Positions 29,889 through 42,579 of a DNA stretch of 64,000 nucleotides are shown here, piece by piece. The DNA is taken from contig JANFAH010000103.1 of NCBI GenBank assembly GCA_024663395.1, positions 62,001 through 126,000 of the forward strand, given 5' to 3'. A model generated the notes under the pieces. It was not told the DNA's origin and did not search any database. It was given only the letters and a program-made list of their open reading frames with translations. How positions within the stretch are numbered: the first letter of the stretch is position 1; each line of letters starts with the position of its first letter. Both the position numbers and the translations under genes were made by a program. This stretch comes from Pisolithus tinctorius (taxonomy: Eukaryota > Basidiomycota > Agaricomycetes > Boletales > Pisolithaceae).

Positions 29889-30810
29889 TGTCATATCCAT
29901 GACTCTCAGACTCAATCCCAGTCCAGTCTGGACCCCTAGCCCCTAACTCCAGTCAAGTCCGGTCCTAGTCTGGCCTAGGGAATCTAACTCCAGCCTAGAG
30001 AACACAACCCAGTCCTGGATAACCCAACCCTGGCCTGAATAACTCAAGTCTGGTCTTTTACCCCTATCTCCAGTCCATTCTGGCCTTCTGGCCTTGTGCT
30101 GCTCCACCCTGGTCCTCCCAGGTCCATGTCCAGGTCACCTGGACATAACTCCAGTCTGTTTTCCTTTGTTTGTGCTATATTTAGTCTTGTCCTTTTGTCT
30201 AACTCTGCTTACTGTACAAATCCTGTGTCCAACCCTGGTTATGCTGGTCACCTGGACTTTGGCTATTAGCCTCTGCATAGCCACTGTGGCTATCCTCATC
30301 TTGCTAATCATCTCACTAATAGCTTATTCACAAGTCTGGCTTCATGTTTGTTACCCTGGACCAGCCTTGTGTATTTAACCCCTGTACATACTTTGTAGCA
30401 CCCCAGTCAGAATATCAATTAAGTATTACCCTCAACTCCTGTACTACACCCCAAGACTGCTCTATAGCTAAGGCCAAGCCTTAAGCTATCCCTGGCCCCT
30501 GTCCTGGACCTCTCCCTGGCTTGCATAAAGGTACAGCACATAAGCTGAGACCAAGGGAGGTAGATCCAATCCTGGACTGGCTTCCCCTTGTGTGCACTCC
30601 AAGACTGGTTGGTTTCCCATGCTACCAGCCTTATTCCTGTGCTCCCAGCCTTAAGTCCAGTCCTCCAGACTTAGCCCCTAACCTCTGGCCTCAACTCTGG
30701 TCCAACTGGACTTGGCCCCTGTCTCCTGGCCTTGACTTTGGCCACTCAGACTTAGCTCCTGTCACCTGGTCTTGAAGCCCAGTCACCCAAGGGTAAACCC
30801 ATACTTGACA
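29889..30810 (+). repeat. 5' LTR of B-II
   Basis: 922 bp, TGTCATATCC...ACTTGACA. TATTTAA is near 30372 and AGTCAGAATAT at 30405-30415. Confidence 0.9.
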
Positions 30811-31900
30811 GTATATTCTGACTCACACTTGTGCAAGTCACTTCATCATGTCTAGGTTCCTGCTCTAGAGCCCCTACCCATGACCTTGCCCATTGGGACT
30901 CATTGGAATACCTCTCATCTGACTCCAGAGCCCAACCCAGAGATCTCTGCTGAAGCAGAGAGGTAACTGGTGACCCTTGGCACTCTGCACACCCCTGGGT
31001 TGCATTACCCCTGACACTATGTCCTTAGTGGTCAAAACTTAATGCATCCATTCCCTCACTCCTGCCCTGCCTGCCCCTCATTTTCTCCTGACTCTGGACC
31101 AGCCATGTCAGCCCCTGAGCCAGCCTCAACAACTGGACTCACTTCTGTTAGCTCCCCCAAGCTACCTCCAACCCCTGGCTGGTCAACCCGGTCTTCACCA
31201 CAGTCCTTACCTCAGTCATCCCAGCACTCTAGCCCAGCTGTCTTGGTCCAGTTCTACTGTACTGAACACTGGGGTCTCATCACTCATTTGACCTCCTGAC
31301 TCCCCAATATTGGTCTCTGGACCTCTGTGCACCTCTGGTGCAGCCCCCAGGCCCAGACTTAGCCAGTCCCAGTCCTCAACACCTTTCCTGTTCCCCATCA
31401 GCACTCAGCTTCAGCAGTTTTTGGGTCTGGTCTCCACCCTTGGCCTTTGCTACACTGGCCCTGGAGCCCCAGACCCCCTTTCCAGTCTCCAGAGTGTCTG
31501 TTACCAGCCTGCCTGGCCTTGGTTTCACTTGTCCACACTCACCTGGACCTGCCTGAAACTGGTTTGCCACTTCTTTTGGTCTCCCACCCTTCATTACTGG
31601 TCATTCCAGCCCCAGTCTGATTCAGCCACCTCACCTGGACTTGTCTGGACCTGTTACTGGGTCTTAGACTGGTCCTGGCTTCCCTCAGACCCTCCTGTCC
31701 CTCACAGACCCCTCCCAGGTCCCCTATCCCTTGTCCCAGTCCTGCACTAGTCACCTCAGCCTCAGGATGGTGCATGTCCTTTGGACTTGCACCAGACCTC
31801 AGCTCTGGTGGTCTTAGCTAGTGCATGACACCTCCATTTCAGTCTAGGACCAGTCTGCCAGCCCTCTGGCCCTTAGCCTGGTCCCTGACCTCTCTCCTGG

Positions 31901-33748
31901 TGTGAGTCAAAGTGTGGAAAGGTGGTGAAAACCAACCAAAACCAACACAAAAGACAAATGTAGAGCAAGTGGTGGTGTGCCTCCGCGGAACCTGGAGGGC
32001 AGAAACCTGAATGTGGGGGGGGGACTTCAAGGAGAGGTGCTCCTGGCACAAGTCGTCGACGAGTTATGCAGGAGAAGATGAATGAGTGATGATTGGATGG
32101 GGGATGCTGAACAGAGTGAAGGTGTTCAGCCGAAAGGTACTTCAAGTAATGGACTTCAATTAAATGTGCTCCTTGCACAAGTCAATGACGAGTTATGCAG
32201 GAGTGGGAGGATGACTAAGACTGCTGACTAAGAGGAAGCTTCAGATGAATGATGGAGGCAGATAGACTCTTCCGAATGAGCCTCAACTACCAAGTATATG
32301 AATGATGACAGATAGACCCCTTTGTGGAGCCTCAACTGTCGACGATGAGATAGGCACTGAACTGATTGCTGGACTGCTTCTGAATTGCTTCCTGATTGAT
32401 TGTGGGTAGCTAAGTACATGGGGGTTTATATACTGAGGGGGGAGCACAGCTTGTGACAAACAAGGCACAAACACTTGGTAAGTAATGAGTAAGAACTGAG
32501 TAATCATGATGAGTAAGCAAGAAATGAAAAGTAAGCAAGCAAAGAGGATTGGTAAGTATTGGCAATGAACAAGTCAAGGATAGTCAAAATATCACAAAAT
32601 GAGTCAAATAGAATCAGAAACTGAGTAAGCGCACTGATATCACATTAGGGGGTGGCGATGCAAGTTAGATCTCGGCAGAGACATCTCTAGATCCAAAGAT
32701 GGCATGACAGATGGACGGTGTTTCCAGATAGGGAAGTATTAATTCCAGAATTGAAGGGCATGAGTCAGGCATCAAAGGGGGCTAGGGCGTTGGGGGTCTG
32801 TGGGGCAATGAGAGCATACGCGATTGCGTCTCCCACCCTTCCATCCTCTCAGCGAAGTTAACAAAAACTTCATGGGCGGGGCTCTGGTGGAGGAGGAGGA
32901 GAAGGGGGGACGTCTTCTGCTGGATCTTGCAGTAGGAAGGCAAGATGCATGTCATACTCATCATGAATGCGATCAGGGAGGCTGGAGGACAGTAGATTAT
33001 ACTGCAGCTGTCACAATGCGGGAAGAATGATGGACGAGACTGGAATAAAGACGGTGCAGGGAGCAGGGAGGAACGATCCATATGCTTCATCAACCGGGGA
33101 GACTGAAACGACCACATAAGACCTTTCTAACCGAGTGACAGACCTGAGGCGACCAAAGAATGTCCTTCTGGAAGTCATACTGACAAGGAGAACATGCTGA
33201 CCAAGCTGCATGGGATGAGATGGGGCTGACAACAATGGGATGAACCAGGGGGCTTCAGGACGGAAGCTGGTGGGAACACCTGGCAGATATACATAGCCAT
33301 TGTCTCTGGCAAATGAGACAAGCGAGATGATCGATGAAGAGGTGGCCATGATTGATGGACTTAGTGAAATGAGCGTCTGATGGATGGAGTGCTGTAGAAA
33401 TGCGCAGGGTGCGAGGATCCTCTCCAAATTTGGAAGGAAGAATCGTGGGGCTGAGCACTTTAAGCGAGCCTGGGAACGGAGTCGATATCTTTGGAAATGG
33501 TGGAGATACGATGAAAACCGGAATGCCGTACACGGGCGCTAAAAACCTTTGACGTGCGCTTAACTCGCTTCCTCTTTTCTCTTTAGCACTGATGACTTGT
33601 TCTTGTGTGAAGGATGACTGTTAATGTCCAACAGTCTTTCTACGCATGAGGCCTTTAGTCTTCATCTGCATGGCATGGGTGCACAACTCGTCAACGAGTT
33701 AGGCAGAGTCAGCTGTAACCATGTCCACAACACCTTTGGTGTGTGACA
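31901..33748 (-). mobile_element. Element E1: 1.85-kb solo-LTR-like element with an ORF
   Basis: The ends are TGTGAGTC...GTGTGACA. It is flanked by CTGG on the left and CCGG on the right, a 4-bp duplication with one CpG transition; the uninterrupted B-I sequence has CCGG there. On the minus strand a decayed ORF (about 33535 to 32782) matches the E2 ORF, followed about 350 nt later by a CAGTATATAAACCCCC promoter motif. This arrangement suggests a long U3 with a gene. It has more CpG than E2. Confidence 0.75.
32782..33535 (-). pseudogene. Unknown ORF of element E1 (frameshifted)
   Basis: In two or three frames it encodes the counterpart of the E2 protein, with shared segments such as GYVYLPGVPTSF, VSMTSRRTFFG, YVVVSVSPVDEAYGSF and VFIPVSSIILP. 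The product family is unknown to me. Breaks near 33400 and 33030 prevent translation. Confidence 0.55.
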
Positions 33749-36700
33749 CCGGCCTCTCTTTTCACTTGGAGGCACCCCCTGGACATGCTAGTCCTTCAGA
33801 CTTGCTCCTGGCCCCTGATTCTCGGTCTAGGACTGGTCTGCCAGTCCTCCAGTCCCTATCCTGTTCCCTGACCTCATTTCCAGTCCTTTCCCTGTCCTCT
33901 GTCCATCCTGGGATCCTAACCAGGTTAACAAGTTGGTAACTCTGTACCCCAGAAGCCAAAACCAGTAGTCTCAGTTGAGACAAAACAATTAGAGTCTACC
34001 CCAGGACCCTAACTGGGTCAACAAGTTGGTACTCTGGTACACCAGAAGCCAAGCTGGTGGTCTCAGTAGAGACAAATCAATTAGTGCATTGCTCTGTTCC
34101 CCTTAGCAGTCCTCCTGGCTCATTCTGCCAGTCCCTGGACTTCCCTCAGCCTCAACCCAGCTTTGTAGCCTTGGACCAGACTTGCTAACTCCAGTCCCCC
34201 TATTTGTGTCTAGTTTTTTCAACTCTGAACTCCCTCATGGCCCCTGACCAGTCTTGCTCACTCTGGACTCATTCGTTTTGGCTGGTCTCCCATCTCCAGC
34301 CTCCCTCAGCCTCTGATACCCTTTGGGTACCTCTATGCTACTCCCCTGTCACTCATTTGGCCTTCAGGCCTCTCCCTCCTCCCAGAACTACCCCTGTCCT
34401 CTACCCCAGTGCTATGGTCTTGACCTAGCACCTCTTTCTGGTCCTTGGTGGACCCAGCCTTGGTTCTCTCTTGGTCTCTGACCCCCCTGTTTTAACCAGC
34501 CTTGTCAACTCGTTAGGAACTGAAGTATCTAGGTTGTAGGGAACTGACTAGCCCACTCAATAGGCACCTGTTGGTGGCTGAGTGTAGTGCAGTCACCTAT
34601 CCCCACCTAATACTAAAGTTTGCTAACCCCCCTGATGTCAACCCTGCCTTGGAGCATGAATTTGCTTGCAAGACAACCCCAGGCTTCAGCCCATCTGACA
34701 AACCCCTGACTCTGCTGGTCTGTTTCCCAGCTCACCCACTCACCCCAGAACTTGTATGTTTGCAAGGCCCCTTCAGGTACCAGCTGACCCCTCACTTTCC
34801 CCCTAACCATCACCACTGTCACCCCACCATTGACTCTGGAACTCTGGTCCTACCCACTCTCCTGACTCTGGTCTTACCAGTTGTCTCTTGGCCTGCTGGT
34901 CTTCACCAGCCTTCTTGTTTCCTCTTGGGCTCTGGTTCTGGCCTTTGTACCCCTACTCTTGACTCCGACACTCCTTACTACCCCTATACCTGCCCAGCTT
35001 GCCCTGCCGGTCTTGTATCTCCAGTTTTAAAGCTTTTCCCAGCCTTGTAAAAGCTTCCTGGAACTGGCCTTGACACCTGTTAAGCTGGTCTCTGCATTTT
35101 CAGTACTTGGACTTGCAACTCTGGTGGTAGGACTCCTACTACCCTGCCCAGTACTCCTCTTGATGGTCCTGGCACACACCTTGTACCCCTGTAGACTTGG
35201 GAGGTCTACCCTAAGAGGGGGATAAGGGACCTCACTAGTGACCTACACTTTTCCAAACCCCTATCCACTACCTCTCCAGTGCCCTTGGCACAACCCCACT
35301 TGGTCCCTGCACACTGGTCCCCAGTTCCCTGGCCCAGTCCTTGCATACTGAAACACTCCTGAACCACCTGCCCTGGGTTGCTCCCAGCCCCTTGACATTT
35401 GTGTTGGTACTCTGGTCTCACTGTCTTGGTAGTCCTCGGCCTCAGTGGTTGTGTGTTCACCAGTCTCACTGGTCTTGGCCTCCTGTTGTCAGCCTTTTGG
35501 CTGGACAACCCCTAGGCCTCACCCAGTCCCCAGACCCCTTGAACTGGTCCTCCAATGACTTTTGGCCCTCAGGCTTCTTGTCACTGGAAAACCCACCTCC
35601 AACCAACTCGAGACACCCCTAAACTGGACTCAACACCCGGACTCACCTCCTGCTGACACCCCTAGGCCTTCATTGAACCGGTCTTATGACCTGCTGGTCC
35701 CCAGTTCATGCCTAGCTATGTCCAGCCCTCTGGTCCTCATGCAAACTCAACTCTTGCTGTCCTAGACAGCCCCCCCAACCCCTTGCCAACCTCCAGAAGC
35801 TGTCCAGCCTGTTCCAAGGTGCTCAGCACCCAGCCTTGCCACTTCTGGCCTTGGGTTTGCACCTTGCTACCCCTGGTTACCCTGGTCTCAGTATTAGCCT
35901 GCCAGCCTACACTGTTTCAGCCTCTAATTATCAACCCACTAGCTAGATAGCACCTCAGGTCACCTCCAACCACCCCAAACCTCTCCAACCCCTTCAGACT
36001 GGCCTTCAGCTGGTTGCTCCAGCCCTGCCCAGGTCCATACTGGTCTCCCTTTGGATTTCTGGCCTTACAGCCCTGTCCAGGTCAAGACCAGTCTCCCATA
36101 ACCTTTCTAGCCCTTCCAGCCCTCACTGGCTCCCAACCAGTCCCCACCTAGCTTTTCTAAGCCCTCCCTGACCATTAGACCGGTCTCCAGCTGCCCCTTC
36201 CGGTCCTCTCTGACCCTCAGACTGGTCCCTGGCCTTCCTGGCCTTCTGTCCCCATGACTGGTCTTCAGTCTTGTGGTTTTTCCCTGGTCTGTGCTTCAGC
36301 ACAACTTACTTCAGCCACTCCTGGTCTTGGTCTCCAGCTTTTGCCACCCCTGGCCTGAGCTGCCCTCAGTCTCAGCCTTTGGCTTTGACCCCTGTCTCTA
36401 GCTTCGGTTTCCTGTTTCCTTGTTATATGTTTTCTTGGTTTTCTGTTATCTGTTTTCTTTTTCTGTAGATACACACTTTCAGACCCCATGACCCCCTGGA
36501 GCAGACCTTGGACCTGCCCTAGCCTTCTCAGCACTCCTCATGACCCTCTGTATCCCTGCAGTGCACTCCTGGTCAAACCAGCACATTCCTAGACCAGTTT
36601 TCCTGGTCTTCCTGGCACCCACCTGGTCTTTGTGTCACTCTGGTGCCACTCAGAAGCACATTGCTACACCCCTGGACCATCCTTTGGACATCTCCAGACC

Positions 36701-37305
36701 TCTCTGGAACCTCTTGGCCTTCATGTTGCCCTGAACTGGCTTGAAGCACACCTCTGGTCCTAGTGACCACCCTGGTACATTTATTGGACATTATTGGTCC
36801 CCTGCACATCTTCAGCCTCCAGTTTTCCCTGACCTGGCTCTGAAGCACACCCCTAGGCCTTGCCTGGCCATTCCCAGCCTGCCTTAACCCAGCTCCAAAG
36901 TGCAACTCTGGCCCCCTGAAACACAGGCTTCAGCTTTCAGCTGTCTCCAGAAACCCCCATGCAGCCAGTCTAATCACTTCCAGACTTGGCTTTGCCTTGT
37001 CCCGGCCTGCTGAACTGTCTGGCAGCCTCCTAGACTGGTCTCCAGCACACCTGTTGTTGCTTCTCCAGCCCCAGGTTCCCTGAACAGTCTTTGGACTTAA
37101 CCCTTGCCCCCAAACCCAGCTTATGCCATTCTGGTCTGAACTACTGGACCTCTGGTTATTGCTGGCCTGTTTCCCAGCCCTCAGGCTCACCCTTGGCACT
37201 GTGTGTGCACTCGGACTCACTCCTAGTCATGTGACCTCACTGCATAACCCTCTGAGCATATTTCCCTATGGAACCTCAAGGGTTTGGTTCCTAAGAGGGG
37301 GATAC

Positions 37306-38227
37306 TGTCATATCCATGACTCTCAGACTCAATCCCAGTCCAGTCCAGACCCCTAGCCCCTAACTCCGGTCAAGTCCAGTCCTAGTCTGGCCTAGAGAAC
37401 CTAACTCCAGCCTAGAGAACACAACCCAGTCCTGGATAACCCAACCCTGGCCTGAATAACTCAAGTCTGGTCTTTTACCCCTATCTCCAGTCCATTCTGG
37501 CCTTCTGGCCTTGTGCTGCTCCACCCCAGTCCTCCCAGGTCCATGTCTGGGTCACCCAGACATAACTCCGGTCTGTTTTCCTTTGTTTGTGCTATATCTA
37601 GTCTTGTCCTTTTGTCTAACTCTGCTTACTGTACAAATCCTGTGTCCAACCCCAGTTATGCCAGTCACCTGGACTTTGGCTATTAGCCTCTGCATAGCCA
37701 CTGTGGCTATCCTCATCTTGCTAATCATCTCACTAATAGCTTATTCACAAGTCTGGCTTCATGTTTGTTACCCTGGACCAGCCTTGTGTATTTAACCCCT
37801 GTACATACTTTGTAGCACCCCAGTCAGAATATCAATTAAGTATTACCCTCAACTCCTGTACTACACCCCAAGACTACTCTATAGCTAAGGCTGAGCCTTA
37901 AGCTATCCCTGGCCCCTGTCCTGGACCTCTCCCTGGCTTGCATAAGGGTACAGCACATAAGCTGAGACCAAGGGAGGTAGATCCAACCCCAGACTGGCTT
38001 CCCCTTGTGCGCACTCCAAGACCAGTCAGTTTCCCACACTACTGGCCTTATTCCCATGCTCCCGGCCTTAAGTCCAGTCCTCCAGACTTAGCCCCTAACC
38101 TCTGGCCTCAACTCCAGTCCAACCAGACTTGGCCCCTGTCTCCCAGCCTTGACTTTGGTCACTCAGACTTAGCTCCTGTCACCTGGTCTTGAAGCCTGGT
38201 CACCCAAGGGTAAACCTGTACTTGACA
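37306..38227 (+). repeat. 3' LTR of B-II
   Basis: 922 bp with the same ends as its partner, preceded by CCTAAGAGGGGGATAC and followed by GCCCA. It keeps a few CpGs that the 5' LTR has lost. Confidence 0.9.
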
Positions 38228-38232
38228 GCCCA

Positions 38233-38941
38233 GTACCTCTCCCAGTTCAACTACAAGCTGGTGTATAAGCCTGGCTCCTCTATGGCTAAGGCAGATGCTC
38301 TCTCAAGGAGAGAGGATCATGAACCAGAGAAGGGGTTGGATGACCAGGGGGTTATGTTCCTTGATCCCTCCAAGGTGGCTGCCACCTTGGTGATAGGAGA
38401 GGATGTAGACCTTGTTGTCACTCTAAAGTCCACTTCCTCTGTAACACCACAACTGGAGGGTTCTGTCCTTCAGGAAGGGTTGCATGTCTGTGCAGGAAAG
38501 GTCTATGTCCCACCTGCTGTCAGAATCCACTGCCTGGAAAAACATCATGACACTCCTGTCACAGGTCACCCTGGATGGAAGAAAACCTTAGAGCTTGTTT
38601 CTTGCAACTATGTCTGGCCAGGGATGACCTTGTTGGTAAAGGACTATGTTGCAGCTTGTCACCATTGCCAAATGGCCAAAACTTCCCAGGTTCCCCCTGC
38701 TGGCAAGCTGCCCCCCAACCCCATCCCTGACCATCCTTGGACTGATGTCTTGGTCAACTTCATGGAGCTACCAGAGGCACAGGGTTTTGATAATGTCATG
38801 GTGGTGGTCAACAGGTTTTCAAAGGAGGTGGTCTTTGCCCCTACTACTAAGGAGGTTTCTTCACTACAGACCACAGAACTCTTCTGTGACCATGTGTGGA
38901 CCCAGCATGGCCTGCTCTTCTCCATCATCTCTGATTGAGGT
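38233..38941 (+). pseudogene. pol: Gypsy F pol: RNase H end and integrase N-terminal half
   Basis: It begins with the RNase H tail YLSQFNYKLVYKPGSSMAKADALSRR. The integrase zinc site is H..H (HDTPVTGHPG) and CHHC. The first catalytic Asp is Asn here (DVLVNFMELP, codon AAC after GTC), as expected if GTCGAC became GTCAAC by CpG decay. The second catalytic Asp is in SIISD, followed by TGA at 38936-38938 where Arg is expected. It is interrupted by a solo LTR A. Confidence 0.88.
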
Positions 38942-39464
38942 TGTCAAGTTTGGGTTGTCTGGGTTGAGTCTGGACCAGAGACCACAGCAGGCACAAGGCC
39001 AAGGGGTTGGGATCAAAGGAAAAGCAAGGATACAAAGGGGTGGACTGATTGGACTTAGCAACTGAGATTACAGCACTTTTCCCTTGCATGGGTCTCAGTC
39101 CAAGTCTGGGGCCAAGACAGGATTATCAGAGTAACTTTGTTGATTTCAGACTGAAGAGTACAGGTTGAGTATCTATGAGTTTGTATACTAGAGACAACTA
39201 TAGTACAGAGACTGGTAATGCTGGTCTTGCAAAGATTGCTAAGAAGATTGGTAAGACAAGTATTAGTAAGGTATGACTAAGATGATGGAGACCAGGACAG
39301 GGTGGACCAGGGACAGGACCAGGCAGGATTCAACCAAAGTGACAGGCACTGCAAAGCAGTGTTCACTGCACTAGACTAACTGGGGATATGGGATTGGTGA
39401 GGCTGAGGCTGGACTGAATGAATACAAGGTTGAGTCCAGCCAGGGTCGAGACATGGCTATGACA
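38942..39464 (-). repeat. Solo LTR A (523 bp) in Gypsy F integrase
   Basis: The target duplication GAGGT is at 38937-38941 and 39465-39469. Removing it joins SD-x-G to PQFAST in frame. The family start motif GATTTCAGACTGAAG is near 39140. Confidence 0.92.
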
Positions 39465-39469
39465 GAGGT

Positions 39470-40300
39470 CCACAGTTTGCCAGCACATTTACTAGTGAAC
39501 TGTGCAAAATGCTTGGTATTAAACCCAAGCTCTCCACCACCTTCCACCCCCAAACTGATGGACAGACTGAACATCTTAATCAGGACCTCCAACAGTATCT
39601 CTGCCTTTTCATCAACAACAGACAGGGTTCCTGGCCCTCCTGGCTTAAGGTTGCTCAGTTCTCCTATAACAACAAGTGACAAGAGTCCACTGGCAGGCAC
39701 CCTTTCTTGGTCACTCATTCCTACTCCCCTCACATGGGCATAGAACCATTCCTCTCCAAGGTGGAGGCTGCCATGGACCATGCTGTAGACTTTGCTAAGG
39801 TCCTGGAGGATACCAGATGGGCCCTGGAAAAGATGGCAGACTGAATGAGGGTTAACTCTGACTCCCAACACTCAAAGGCCCCAGCTTATTCCATCAGAGA
39901 CATGGTCTGGCTGGAAATGTCAAGAATCTCCCTCTCAGGTTGTCCATCTTGAAAACTTACCAAATGGTGGATTGGTCCTTATAGGGTTGTCTCACTCAAG
40001 CCAAATGCAGTTGAGTTAAAGCTCCCTAAAACCCTCAAAATCCACCTGGTGGTCAATGTCTCTCAGGTTAAGCCATGTAAAGGACCACTGGAGGGCCAGG
40101 CCATCACCTGCCCTGGACCAGTGGTGGGCCATGAGGGTGATGAGGAGTTTGAGGTCGAGTACATTGCAAACTCTCACCTCAAGTGCAGTCAACTGGAGTT
40201 CCTGGTCCACTGGAAAGGGTACCATGACAAGGGTCACACCTGGGAACCAGAGGCTGCCCTGAAGTCTGCTCCTGCTGCTGTCCATGACTTCTACTGCTGA
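39470..40300 (+). pseudogene. pol: Gypsy F pol: integrase C-terminal half and chromodomain
   Basis: It reads PQFASTFTSELCKMLGI, the catalytic Glu in TDGQTEHLNQ, the GPY-like WIGPYRVVSL module and then a chromodomain (EFEVEYIANS...LEFLVHWKGY...HTWEPEAAL), ending at TGA 40298-40300. Internal stops at 39677, 39842 and 39950 are again all TGA at Arg positions. With the other two segments this makes one frame of about 870 codons with nine internal TGA and no indel. Confidence 0.9.
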
Positions 40301-40421
40301 AACCCCTCTGCCCCTTGCAAGCTTTGTGGCATGGACTCTGCCCTTTTTGACTCCCTTTTCCATCCCCTTGAAAACTTCACTGACACTATTCCTACCTTCA
40401 ATTGCCTGGAAGTTGATTTCT

Positions 40422-40828
40422 AAGGAGGGGATAGTGTTATGATACATACTCTTTTTCCTTTTCTTTTCTTTCTTTCATCTTATCTAATCTCTTATCTTGT
40501 CTTATCTTTTTGGACTCAGTCTGGACTCCAGTCTAGACCTTGCCTTGCTCCTACCACATGTCCTCCTTCTAGTATGTTCCACTCCACTATGATATCACTA
40601 TGACATCACTATGATGTCACAGACCTCATGTATACCTCACTGTTACCACATGTACCATACTATAAGTACCATTGCTCAATCACCCAACTAGCTCTAAGCT
40701 AGTTCATTTGGGTCTATGAGTCCTAAAGTTGCCTGCTTCCAAAAACCATCTCCTCTCTTCCTTCTCCTTTTCTCTTTGTGGTTCTTGGTGTGAGCCTACA
40801 ACATACCCTGTTGTTAGGTCATGTTATA
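40422..40828 (+). repeat. Polypurine tract and 3' LTR of Gypsy F
   Basis: AAGGAGGGGATAG (40422-40434) precedes TGTTATGATAC. The LTR has a pyrimidine-rich start and three TATGATATCA/TATGACATCA-like direct repeats (about 40590-40620). The right end near 40828 is uncertain because an element E fragment begins there. No matching 5' LTR is in the window. The E fragment at 40829-41633 is described separately. Confidence 0.65.
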
Positions 40829-41633
40829 TCATCCATCACTCTCCCTGCATTGTGACAGCTGCAGCATAATCTACTGTTCTCTGCCCTCCCTGATTGCATC
40901 CATGATGAGTATGATGCACATCTTGCCTTCTTACTGCAAGATCCAGCAGAAGATGTCCACCCTTCTCCTCCTCCATCCGAGCCCCATTCATGAAGCTTTT
41001 GTTAACTTCACTGAGAGGATGAAAGGGTGGGAGATGTGATTGCTTATGCTCCCATTGCCCCACAGACCCCCAATGTCCTGGCCCTTTGATGCCTGACTCA
41101 TGCCCTTCAATTCTGGAATTAATACTTCCCTATCTGGAAACACCATCCATCTGTCATGCCATCTTTGGATCTAATGATGTCTCTGCCAAGATCTGACTTG
41201 CATCACCACCCCCTAATGTGATATCAGTGTGCTTACTCAGTTTCTGACACTCTTTGACTCATCCTGTGATATTTTGACTGTCCTTGACTTGTTCATTGCC
41301 TTGCTTACTTTTCATTTCTCACTTTCTCATCATGATTACCCATTGCTCACAGTCCTTACTCATTACTTACCAAGCATTTGTGCCTTGTTTGTCATAGGCT
41401 GTGCTCCCCCCCACAGTATATAAACCCCCATGTACTTACTTAGCTACAACCCCAAGCAATCCAGAAGCATTCAGAGGTCACTCAGCAGTCAGTTCAGCTC
41501 TCTCAGTCATAACTCATCATTGACAGTTGAGGCTCATTTGGAAGATTCTATCTGTCTTCATTCATATCATTGGTAGTTGAGGCTCCATGAAGGGGTCTAT
41601 CTGGCTTCATCAGTATCATCAGTGCTTAGTCAG
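40829..41633 (+). repeat. Element E fragment (E3)
   Basis: It aligns with the reverse complement of E1 from the end of the ORF (DEYD..HLAFLL region) through the CAGTATATAAACCCCC promoter motif (about 41417) to the short GAGGCTC repeats. Both ends are truncated. The ORF part is too decayed to read. Confidence 0.75.
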
Positions 41634-42132
41634 TGTCATGAACATGTCTAGACTACCCTAGACTGGCTCTATCCTGGTCTCAACCAGTCTCATCCAACCC
41701 TTGCCCTGGTCCCAGCCTTGACCCTTCAACCCAGAAACATGTTAGCTCATGAGGCACTGCAAGGCAGTGCCCAATCAAGTTGTTTGCTCAGTTGGTACCA
41801 GACCAGTATAATACCCAGCCTGTCACTAGTCCTCCCCCAGTTCCCAGTAAACCTTTGTTCAAACCTTTGCTTGATAATACTCCTTGTAACATTGTACTTA
41901 CCAATCAGTTTACCAATCATCACTGTACCAGTGCAGACTGGTCTCTAGTGCTATGTTACACTTAGTCTACCTTCAGTATTTACGCTGTAGGAACATCTGT
42001 TTAGCCTCAGTCTGAAATCAATCAAGCCTCATCTAACCTGGTTTCATCCTGCTTCTGTCTCTCAACCAGACTATGGCCCATGCAAGGGAATAGTGCTGCC
42101 CTTCAGTCACTAAGTCCAATAGTCCAAACCCC
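41634..42132 (+). repeat. LTR C copy 3, 3'-truncated
   Basis: It runs from TGTCATGAACATG through the CAGTCTGAAATCAATC start motif to a point in U5. A fresh LTR C start follows directly. Confidence 0.8.
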
Positions 42133-42579
42133 TGTCATGACCATGCCTAGACCACCCTAGACCACTTCTACCCTGGTCTTGACTGGTCCCATCCAACCCC
42201 TGCCCTGGTCCCAGCCTTAACCCTTTGACCTAGAAATGTGTTAGCTTGTGAGGCACTGCAAGGCAGTGCCCAATTGAGTTGTTTGCTCAGTTGGTACTGG
42301 GCCAGTGTAATACCCAGCCCAGCCACTAGTCCTGCCCCAGTTCCTGGTAATCCTTTGTTCATAGTTTTGCTTGATAATGATAATATTCTTTGTAACATTA
42401 CTTACCAATCAGTTTACCAATCATTGCCATACCAGCACAAACTGGTCTCCAGTGCTATGTTACACTTAGGTTACTTCTAGTATTTAAGCTGTAGGATAAT
42501 CTGTTTAGCCTCAGTCTGAAATCAATCTAGTCTCATCTTACCCGGTCTCTCTGATCTCTGACTTCTGCCTCCTGACTGG
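42133..42579 (+). repeat. LTR C copy 4, 3'-truncated
   Basis: It starts TGTCATGACCATGCC and breaks at CTGACTGG, where the H element LTR begins. It was probably the insertion site of H; the remaining U5 (ACTATGGCCCATGC) should then lie right of H, beyond the window. Confidence 0.8.

Larger units (their letters stand above)
29889..38227 (+). mobile_element. Non-autonomous LTR element B-II with an inner insertion
   Basis: The target duplication is GCCCA (29884-29888 and 38228-38232). It has two 922-bp LTRs, primer-binding site at 30813-30823, internal hairpin-purine module near 35194-35224 and terminal module before 37306. The internal region (30811-37305) matches B-I except for element E1 (31901-33748). 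Almost every CCGG of B-I is CCAG or CTGG here, so it is a much older copy. No coding domain is recognisable. Confidence 0.9.

Noticed and set aside
40590..40625. Repeated TATGATATCA/TATGACATCA as a centromere or origin repeat
   Set aside because: Only three short units occur inside an LTR; this is more likely promoter-region structure.
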